A DNA stretch of 64,000 bases from Eucommia ulmoides (Eukaryota > Streptophyta > Magnoliopsida > Garryales > Eucommiaceae). The notes beneath the pieces were generated by a model. The model was given only the letters and a program-made list of their open reading frames with translations. It did no database searches and was not told where the DNA came from. The position numbers and the translations under genes are program-made. This document shows positions 55,534 through 64,000 of the stretch, piece by piece. Where the stretch lies: the NCBI GenBank assembly GCA_016647705.1, contig CM028326.1, positions 20,723,901 through 20,787,900 of the forward strand, in the 5' to 3' direction. Numbering within the stretch: the stretch's first letter is position 1; the number at the start of each line of letters is the position of its first letter.

Positions 55534-56169
55534 TCCTACAACCACCATCACCTTCGTTGACTGCTATAGGATTGAATATTAACCCAAATTCAACTAACAC
55601 TATACCATCAGCTTCGTCTTGACGCGACAAGAAAAATGATACCAAAACCATCGCCATCAGAGGTCACATGCACCTTCACGCGACACCATCATCTTCTATA
55701 GTTCCGTCGCGTGGTTTCTATCCCATGGTTGAGACCTCATCGCCACGTATTTTCCACGTCACTGCCACATCACCGCCACATCAACATGTCACATCATTAT
55801 CACCTATCACGTCAGCCTCCACGCCACCTGACACATCAGCTATTGTATCATCCTTAAGGTTGTCAGTCAACTCCAAGTAGTTAACACGTTAACACCATAT
55901 CAGTGCTTTCTGCCATCTCACCTGCCACGTTAGACTCTTCTGCCACATCACCAGTTCACAATAGCTTGGCTTCATTTGACCTGTTCAGTCTATTTTTAAT
56001 CAATTGTGTATAAAGTTGAACCGATTCTTAGGATTTTTTGGGCCTCTTGATTCTATTTCCGGGCTCTGTTTTGTGATTTGAGGCTCACCTAATATATTTT
56101 TCTTTATATTTGTATAAGTGTCTTCCTTGGTTCACTCTCTAACACTCCATGAATCGAACTTCATCTTGT
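55534..56169 (+). pseudogene. Copia gag N-terminal low-complexity region (continuation)
   Basis: Rich in CCACATCAC and CACGTC words coding for T/S/P/H-rich sequence. An ORF at 55,668-55,880 (SPRIFHVTATSPPHQHV) is part of it. It leads without an obvious gap into the recognisable gag core at 56,170. Confidence 0.5.
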
Positions 56170-56760
56170 GGGCTTAAGAGATGACTAGCTTCCTAAGTGA
56201 CCGAAAAATGTGGCGCACTGTGACTGTGGACATTAAACTACCCAAACACAAAAACAAACAAGATGCTAAAAAAAAATTGTTGAACGTCTCAACGACTGGG
56301 ATAGAAAAAATCATCAAATTCTCATATGGTTCTGTTCCACTATAAGCCCATCTATCAAAATCCAATTTGGTAGATTCGAGACGGCTAAAGAAGTTTAGGA
56401 TCTCCTCGAACTTTACTATACCAAGGTCGATCTTTCGTATCGGTATCAACTCATTTCCACCCTTCACAACATGCACCAAGAACTTGGGCGGTCCATCAAT
56501 AATTTCCTATTGCAGATGAATGCTCTATAGGATCAGTTGGCTCTCTCTGATCCAACCTGGAAACATCCAGCTAATGCCATTCTCTACGCAAACTACCAGA
56601 ATGTGATGCGCCTAATGCAGTTCCAGATGGATCTGAGATTAAAATTTGAGACTGAACGTTCTTCAATAATATACCGGAACTAGATATCTTCTCTTAACAA
56701 TGTCGCTTCCGATCCACTGAGAGAGAAAACACGACTTGCAACACTATGAGGATCAAACAT
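56170..56760 (+). pseudogene. Ty1/copia gag core (UBN2/DUF4219-type), decayed
   Basis: In changing frames the plus strand gives SDRKMWRTVTVDIKLPKHK (56,200), GSVPL, FETAKEV-like (56,372), DLSYRYQLISTLHNMHQELG (56,428-56,490), INNFLLQMNAL, DQLALSDPTWKHPANAILYA (56,532-56,590), MRLMQFQMDLRLKFETERS (56,605-56,660). These are hallmark blocks of copia gag. Stops (56,527 TAG) and frameshifts show it is dead. No pol follows; at 56,835 AACTAAGGGGAGGTG is a possible purine tract, so the element could be internally deleted. Confidence 0.8.
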
Positions 56761-56829
56761 AGATATCGCTCTTGCCAATTTTGGTAACTTTCTCTTGTTC
56801 TTTGAGTACCAATTTTACTACGTACTCGA

Positions 56830-57604
56830 AGAACTAAGGGGAGGTGCTGCTTAATTTTTTACAAAATAGAACTACAATTAGAGGAAGTTGAATGCAATAC
56901 AACCTACGTATTCCTAAATAGATAGGACCCACCAGTACCTTTTAGACATGAGTCGAAGAATATAAGTTTTATTTGCATACTATAAAAATTTATAATTAAA
57001 GAAAATAATTGGTACAGCGTATTATGATTTATTAACCTTATCTTAAAACAAGTGTAGTTTTTTATAGGCGATGGCAGAGAAGAACAAGACAAGTTGGGCG
57101 GCCCTAATACACCTGCACGGGACATGCAGATATATTTCCAATCGTTAGACATGAGGTCATATGGTATACTTAAAGTTTCGATGTCATTAAAACAATAAAT
57201 AAGTTGGGTCTCTTGTAGATCATATAACCATGTTATGCAGGACTCGGCTTTGTCCTAGTGGTAGACAGACTCATGAGACATCAAAGGCTTGTGTGGTGAG
57301 TATACATTCTTGGAATTTAACTTAAATTCAAATTTTTAACAAAATAACTTTGGTTATTTCAGGATGTTTTGACGAGAGATCTCGAGATGGTGATTGGGAC
57401 GGAGATGACACCCGAGTTCAGGCAACAAGTTTGGAATCATGTCATGGACAACAAGCATCCCCAGTGTACTAGGTGCATTGCTAGTGGATTACCGCAGTGG
57501 GAGGCGTTTGGAAAGTTGGAGAGCATATATACACATGTAGACGCAGCATCCCAACCAATGTCCTACTCTAGAAGCATTCAAACGAGACCCAATGGCTGCA
57601 AAAC
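56830..57604. other. Unrecognised segment with a 99-codon ORF (57,369-57,668 plus)
   Basis: Two candidate coding patches: 57,061-57,150 (a GGCGATGGCAGAGAAGAAC-like, GC-richer patch), and the ORF at 57,369 (TRDLEMVIGTEMTPEFRQQVW, spelling shortened, then HPQCTRCIASGLPQWEAFGK). I do not recognise the protein. The ORF's last third runs into the tandem array at 57,605, so only residues 1-75 could be a real relic. A TTGTCCTAGTGGTAGACAG string at 57,252 looks like a polymerase III box A without box B. Confidence 0.35.
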
Positions 57605-58105
57605 TCGAGGAATGGAACCATCTCAGCCATTGGGACGCGCAACAAATAATGAAACTCAATTATGGTAGACGGTTTGTGAGTTATGCAGAAATCTAGATTT
57701 TAGAGTCTTAGGGTTATGAAAATGGGGTCCAAGGTCTAATTTTCGTAATGAAGATTGATGACTGCAAAAATCGAGGGTAGTACCACCTCATCCATTGGGA
57801 TGTGTGGGAAAATAGAACTCAATTGGGATAGACGGATTGTGATTTGTTCAAAAATCTAGATTTTAGAGACTTAGAGTTATAAAATAGGGTTCGGGATCCA
57901 AATTTCTCAAACGCGACCAAATGGTCACGAAACTCAAAGGGTAGTACCCCCTGGCTATTGGGAAGCATGGAAAAAAATAAAACTCGATTAGGATAGAATG
58001 TTTGTGAGTTGTATGTAAATCTAGATTTTAGAGACTCAAAGTGAAAATGGGGTTCGGGGTCCAAATTTCCCAAATGGGATTCGCTGGCCTCGAAACTTGA
58101 GGGGT
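57605..58105 (+). repeat. Tandem array of a ~165 bp unit, three copies
   Basis: Landmark ATCTAGATTTTAGAG occurs at about 57,690, 57,853 and 58,019. Each unit also has CnCCATTGGGA, AAACTCAATTnGGrTAGA, GGGTTCGGGrTCCAAATTT and CTCGAAACTnGAGG. The array ends at the copia-type LTR that starts at 58,109. Confidence 0.85.
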
Positions 58106-58108
58106 ATA

Positions 58109-58574
58109 TGTTGATTATTTCTCATAATCATAATAAAATGAAATTAAACAATAATTTAAGGCATACATGATTATTAGGAACACAACAATGAAGAACGGTA
58201 ATCGAAAGCGTACCTGTTTAGGCCATCGCAGGAGATTGAATCTGTCGCAGCAGATTACTAACTAGGTCTTCCTCCCTATAATCTAGATTATTGTGGTGGC
58301 GGTTCTCAATGGGAAGAAACCTCTTAATTTAGATTAGGGAGGGGACCTAATTATATATATACTAGGATTTCTCGTTGGGTCTTCCAATAACAGGTTTCAA
58401 CGAAACCCTAAATCTACACTTACTAGTTAACTGAGTTTCTACATAAAAAATGTCACAGCCCAAATCAAAATATGATCACTAATTATTTGGGCTGCTTAAA
58501 TAATAGACTATCCATTAACCTGTTTTTGTAAAACAATTAATTCGATTAATGGTAGCCCACAAAATATTCCAACA
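58109..58574 (-). repeat. Ty1/copia-type 3' LTR, 466 bp, minus strand
   Basis: On minus it starts TGTTGGAATATTTTGTGGGC and ends ATAATCAACA. A purine tract lies directly upstream on minus (complement of 58,575-58,592, AGCCCAAGTGGGAGAA). The AAGTGGGAGAATGTTGG junction is a classic copia PPT-LTR boundary. A TATA-type ATATATATAATTAGG is in the middle. The internal region should extend to the right. Confidence 0.8.
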
Positions 58575-58592
58575 TTCTCCCACTTGGGCTAC
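58575..58592 (-). other. Polypurine tract of the copia-type element
   Basis: Complement of TTCTCCCACTTGGGCT, adjacent to the LTR start. Confidence 0.8.
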
Positions 58593-58869
58593 ATTAATTG
58601 AATAAGTTTAATTTTGAAAATCAGACTATTGGGTTAATAATAGAAAAAATTATTTTTAGTGTGGTCACACCTTTTGTTTAAAGAAATGATAGTCTATAAG
58701 TAGCATCTTGATAAACTTATCTAATCCAACATGATCTTAATATTGGATTATGATAGTCTATATGTTAATCTCAACAAACATAAGACTTTCCTATTCACAA
58801 ATACATATAATTATATCGAGTAAGCCTAATAGTGTAGTAAGAAACTAATGTCAACATGTGATCATCATC

Positions 58870-59125
58870 AATATGCATTGTTCTTATCAATCTTCATTAC
58901 AATTTCTCAAAAAAATGAAATTGTAATTGCAGTTTCTCAATAAAATGAAATTGCTGCAATTTCTCAATAAATTGAAACTGGTGCAATTTTTCAACAAAAT
59001 GAAATTGTTAATTGCAATTTCTCAACAAAATGAAACTGCTGCAATTTCTCAACAATGTGAAATTATTAATTGTAATTTCTCAACAAAATAAAACTGCTGC
59101 AATTTCTCAACAATGTGAAATTTAT
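58870..59125. repeat. Tandem array of ~25-30 bp unit (GCAATTTCTCAACAAAATGAAA)
   Basis: About nine copies of CAATTTCTCAAnAAAnTGAAA separated by TTGCTG or TTAATTG. The alternating spacers suggest a higher-order unit of about 57-60 bp. Confidence 0.85.
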
Positions 59126-59424
59126 TGACTTTAATAAGTCATCTGTCAATAACAATACATCACGAGATCTCAAAATCGTTATTAGTGACAGCCAAAAGTA
59201 TACAACTGTAATTCTTAAGGCACAATATCTTAAGATATCATATTGTATAATCAATTCAAATAATATGATATGCGACAATATAATACGCAATAATGATGAT
59301 TATCAAATAGATTTCAATTTTGTAAAACGCATAATAATAGTGATCACAACGTATCATAGAATTAAAGAAAAATACAAGAAAACTCTCACTAAATCGGAGA
59401 ATCAAAATACTAAAATAAGTATAA

Positions 59425-59835
59425 GTGACATAATATAATAATCAATTGTATCATCATAAACTCTCATTTGGGTAGAATCTACAATAAATAATTATTCTTT
59501 AAGCATGAAGATCAACAAAATAATAAAAACTTTATAGCAATAGTGATCAATACTTACACGACACAATCATCGAAATAAAGAAGATTACAAAGATTTTCAT
59601 TAAATCAAGGAATCAATTTAGAATTTCATTGTGGCATTATTGTTGTTCACAATAAAAAGAAATTACTTTCACAAAAAATTGTAACTAGATCAATTATGGG
59701 TAATGAGGCAAAATGCTCAATTAAGTATAGGTAATACAATAGAAGAATCAATTGTATTATCATAAACTCTTCTTTGGGTAGAGTCTACAATAAACAATTA
59801 TTCTTTAATCATGAGGATCAACAAAATTAAAGAAA
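59425..59835. repeat. Two copies of a ~75 bp block 305 bp apart
   Basis: ATCAATTGTATCATCATAAA, CTTTGGGTAGArTCTACAAT and AAnAATTATTCTTTAAnCAT, then GATCAACAAAAT, occur at about 59,440-59,520 and 59,745-59,828. AATACTAAAATAAGTATAAG and CTCAATTAAGTATAGGTAAT precede the two copies. Confidence 0.8.
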
Positions 59836-59839
59836 TTTA

Positions 59840-62800
59840 CAGATTTAAAAATTCATCCATTTTGAGTAGATTGACTTTCAAATCCATATATTTTCTTCAA
59901 AATATAATTAAACAAATAATCTTTCAAAATTCATTCCCTTTGGACAAACAAATTTATCAATTCATTTATTTCACATAATATCCTCATACAATTCAATTAA
60001 TTTGCACAATAACCCTCTTTGGGCAGATGAATTCACAAATTAATCTGAAATTTTTCCATCAACAAAATAGAAACTCAAAAACTTGTAAACTATATTAGTT
60101 AAATCACTTTGGTAAAATAACGTTAACAATTCATAAGCAACCGTTCTAAATTAGAAAAATTAAACAATATTGCCCAACCATAACAGTGCATATTAGCGAC
60201 ATATATGCATATGATCAAAACAAGATGAAGTGCGTTACAAAATGTACTTTCAGTGATCAACGAGCAATTATAATTGTAAGAATTTGAACAACAATTTTAT
60301 CACACTCTTAAACAAATTATTAAATTAGTCTCTATTTAGAAAAAAAAAAAATTAAGGGCTTGAAATTTTGAAAATTATAATTAATCATAATTAGTATTTT
60401 TAGGGGCTCCTTAATATAAATCTCAAAAGGCCGAAAGTTGTAATTAAGAAAACCCAATTGATTGAGATATTACGTAGACTCAAATACAAAATCAATATCT
60501 ATATAATGAGCCTAAATTTGGATTTCTACCAAGATATTCTAGTCATAGTGATAGTGTTTCTGATTCAAAGTCTTCTCATATGTTCATGGATAATTTATCC
60601 ATAATAGTAATTTCATCAGTCTTGTTAATTAATAAATAATTAATGACCCAACAGGCCCATCAGAATATATATATGACACATTAAGCACTTTAAGGCCCAG
60701 GCAATACAAGAAATCCATACTAAATTATATAAAATAATCCAGTACTTTTCTACAATTCCAAAACGCAAATATATTGTCCCAAACATAGTCCAAATTTGAA
60801 AAATGAAAGATTTCATTCTCTTAATAACCAAATTAGTTATTAAGATCATACTTAAACCATTAAAATCCTGAATACATATCATACACCTGATTATCTACGA
60901 CCACTTTTCAACAGTGTTCAATTTAATTTAACTTCCATCAGATTACCAAAACAACACAAGGATATAATTCTTCCAATTATGTCACTTATCATATAGATAT
61001 TTTACAAAGACAACAAATAAAAAGATAAGAAGTTGATCCACTCTAGGATTCTTAACCATCAAATACACGAATAAAACAACCATATGGACAATAATCAAAA
61101 CAACCAAATTTACATAACCTTTAAACTTTAAGGGTTAATTGTGTAATTAACCCTTCTTACTAGTTTCAGTTCATTACACTTTCGAAAAGAACATATAAAG
61201 TTAATAAGACATCTTATACGTTTAAATTAAAACTACTTGGAATAAGTGAGATTTTAGTTAAATTTTCGGGGTACTTAATGTCAAAACCACTAACCCTAAT
61301 TTCAATTCCCTCTGCCATACCACTTGAACGTTGCAACCACCTCATTGCCACCATTCGACTCTATCAAATGAATGTCGATGTTTTTTCTCAGGGGCAAGGT
61401 GGACTTTTTACAAACTACTACGAACGGATATCGGATGAAAACCCAACATCGACGTGGAATTCTACACGCCCAACATCAAACAAGAGTCTTAAAATAGAAA
61501 ACCCAATGGGTCTAACTCAGTCTCAAACAAAACCTTAACTCATAATTAGGTAACACAATTGGTGTGGGATTCAACAAAGAATAATATCCCCAAAATAAAA
61601 CAAACATGCCCTTTATAGCTCATTCTATGAGCAATATGAAATTATCCAACCATCTAATCTGAGCTAGAGCCACATCTTTATGATTAATTGAAAAATACTT
61701 AGAATGTAAAGTAGACTTTGAGATGCTTCTTCATGAGCTAAGATAATAAAACTTAAAGCATGAATTGACTTCTTTGACCCCTCATGTTTCCTCTTTAAAA
61801 TAATAGAGACAAACTATTTTTCACTCAAATAATAACTTATCATAGTTTATTCATCATGTAACCAATCAAAGAAAGGGATATATGCATTATTCCTATGATG
61901 CTTACTCTATCCATTTACAATTAATAAGAACTACTCAGGTAGCATGGAGTTTATCGTGTATAAATAGCAATGAAGCAAAAGAGTGTATGGAAAAATCAAT
62001 GTCCAATTTCTCCTATAATTTCCATTATCAAAAATCAATTCAATTATCTAAAATAAGATAGCAATTAAAATAAAGTGGAATTTATCCACTTTCTACTAGA
62101 AGATTAGCATTAATCAATAGCCAATAGGTATATGCTCATAATCTATTTACAGCAACAAAATAACTTCCTCAAATATATCAATATGTTAACTTATTAATGC
62201 CTAATTTTTAACAGTCAGTCGCATTTCATATTCCTCCATTAATTTTTAAATTTATACATTTCATATTCATCCATTTAACTTTTAGATTTGTAGTAAGAGA
62301 TTATGGTAGTAGAATGTGACTAAATGAAATTAGAGAGTACGTCAAAAGAATTGCAATGTTACAATGTACTTAAATTACGATACCATAATTTTCTTTAGTA
62401 TAAATTTGAAAATTAAATGCAACAATCCGAAATTATAATTGATTATTAAAAAATAATTCAATCATAACTGCTAAAATAGTCCACCCAAAAAAAATTGATG
62501 TGCTCCAAGTGATATCAAGAAATCATGATTAGAAAAGTTAGGCAATTCACGATCAATCACAAAATAGAACTCCAATTCAATAGTAGAATTGTTTACTATC
62601 TTATTTTTATTTCATATTAACCAAAAAGGGAAAAAATGCTAAATGATATATAGAAAAGCCAAGAATAATAGATTTAGACAGTTGAAAAATAATAAGATAT
62701 TTCAAGAAAAAATCAGGGATCAATTAAAGCACCATAGATAAGCTAAATCATAAGGATGACATCAAAATTCAAATCGGTTGTAATAGTTCTGCAAAGAATA

Positions 62801-63230
62801 ATTTGTTAAACTTGTTTCTATTTCTGGAATACTCCAAAACGAAAACATAATTCATATCTCATCTCATCTCAGATTATTGGAAGTTCTCATATCATACTCC
62901 ATTCAACCCAAAATCTAAGAAATTAGAACAATTGAAGCTATTAAACTAATTTTTCATGATTTAAAACTAATTAAGATAGTACACATCAATAAATTTTAAT
63001 ATATAGAGAGTGAGTATAACAATCATATTCCAAATCATCCAATATAATTTCTGTAAAATTTTCAACAAAAAATAATGCCTAAAAATAATTTTAAGCTAAT
63101 TAAATCGTATAATAAGTAATAATTAACTCAAAGTTATTTTTAATCTTCAAAAAATAAAATAAATTTTACAGAAAATTAGAGGACGAAAAAATAAGTACAC
63201 AGGAAAAAATGGGACCCAAAATGGGTCCCG
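59840..63230. other. Long AT-rich stretch, probable internal region of the copia-type element or spacer; no gene
   Basis: No conserved motif on either strand. ORFs at 60,640-60,882 (minus) and 61,278-61,538 (plus) have no known features. No second LTR matching 58,109-58,574 was found before the right edge, so the element's 5' end is either missing or outside the window. Confidence 0.5.
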
Positions 63231-64000
63231 GATGAGCCTCCACATGCCCCCACGTACATGTACTGCACGTAGGGCTGTAAACCTCGGCTAGAGGTTGTCT
63301 TCAACCTCTCGTTGGGTCCTAAACTGGGTCCTTCGACCCAATTTTGACCCAGTAATTCAAAACCTCAAAATATCATGTTTTTCTCCAATGTTTTTGTGGG
63401 TTTATGTAGATCCACTAATTTAAAACATGTATACAACAATTAATTGAAGACAAAACGGGAGAATCATATCCAAAATTGAAGGACAAGTCTCGGTTTTTAC
63501 ACCTCCATGGCCAAAAAACCCAAAACTCGATTTTAACCTTATTTCTACCGAAGTTTATATGGGTTTAAGCCTAATACTAATTTAAAACATATATAAAACA
63601 TTAATTGAACCAAAAACTCATCAATCATTATCAATTTGTAAGGTGAATCTCGATTTTCTAGGATTCGTAACTGAAATTTCGAAGTTGAAATACTCACAAA
63701 TTACCCAACCAAATAGCATATATAATATATCAAACTAAATCTTGGATTAAGAGGAATAAAAGCCCTAAGTTTTTATAGTCAATAGAAGCAAAAAATTACA
63801 TAAAATCACGGCCCCAAGTTTCGATTTCGGGAGTTTTCTAGGGTTTGTAGTTGAAACTTCAACCACGAAATACTCTCTGATTACGCAACCAAATCGCATG
63901 TATCTTATATCAAATTAAAGTTTAAAATAAGATGAACAAAAGCCCTAATGTTTCATATCTAATCGAAACGAAAAATCACATGAAATCGTGCCCGCTAGTT
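63231..64000. repeat. Tandem duplication of ~185 bp at the right edge
   Basis: ATTTCGAAGTTGAAATACTC, CCCAACCAAATAGCATATAT and ATAAAAGCCCTAAGTTTTTA (about 63,677-63,780) match AACTTCAACCACGAAATACT, GCAACCAAATCGCATGTATC and ACAAAAGCCCTAATGTTTCA (about 63,855-63,958). An older half copy is at 63,400-63,540. A GC-richer block at 63,220-63,350 (TGGGTCCCGGATGAGCCTCC) has no ORF. Confidence 0.7.

Overview
The window is nuclear DNA of a flowering plant, most likely a eudicot. It is AT-rich, with many long A/T tracts and microsatellites, plant-type LTR retrotransposons (Tekay/Del chromovirus, Tat-type LTRs, Ty1/copia, a TRIM), Mutator-like elements (MULEs), a PIF/Harbinger-type MITE, and one plant-specific DUF26 (Gnk2) secreted-protein gene. 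I cannot name the species. No rRNA gene, intact tRNA gene, CRISPR array or prokaryotic feature was found.

Left part (1-30,825) is one nested insertion complex. The outermost layer, element A, is a minus-strand Ty3/gypsy retrotransposon. Its pol start, protease and C-terminal gag lie at 1-2104, its N-terminal gag at 15,563-16,409, and its leader and LTR promoter at 16,410-16,538 and 30,287-30,825. Element B (2105-15,562, Tat-type, flanked by ACCTT on both sides) split A's gag. B has a 3' UTR made of three kinds of tandem repeat, and a 797-bp MITE sits in its 3' LTR only. MULE-1 (16,539-30,286) split A's leader and carries a decayed MuDR transposase. A Tekay-type chromovirus (21,235-30,175, flanked by AAGGT) inserted into MULE-1. 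Every coding unit here is broken.

Middle part (30,826-41,950) is MULE-2, whose terminal inverted repeats resemble those of MULE-1. It carries two convergent, intron-containing, decayed genes. One is a plus-strand gene with coiled coils and a C48 (Ulp1/SUMO-protease-like) domain; the other is a minus-strand MULE transposase. MULEs carrying ULP-like genes are known in plants (Kaonashi-type elements). The non-coding parts of MULE-2 are full of the palindrome TTAACGTTAACG and its near variants.

Right part (41,951-64,000) has one gene that looks functional: a single-exon cysteine-rich repeat secretory protein (49,393-50,109) with signal peptide, two DUF26 domains, TATA box and polyadenylation signal. 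A TRIM retrotransposon ends about 90 bp upstream of its TATA box. Around it are a long-inverted-repeat (foldback-like) element, a 146-bp tandem array, LTR fragments, tRNA-like/SINE-like heads, and tandem duplications. To the right are a copia remnant interrupted by a 2785-bp solo LTR (AATAG target duplication), a 165-bp tandem array, and a minus-strand copia-type LTR with polypurine tract whose adjoining internal region shows no coding sequence.

No new cellular pathway is visible. The most interesting items are the multi-level nest, the ULP-carrying MULE with its palindromic repeats, and the TRIM abutting the only intact gene's promoter.
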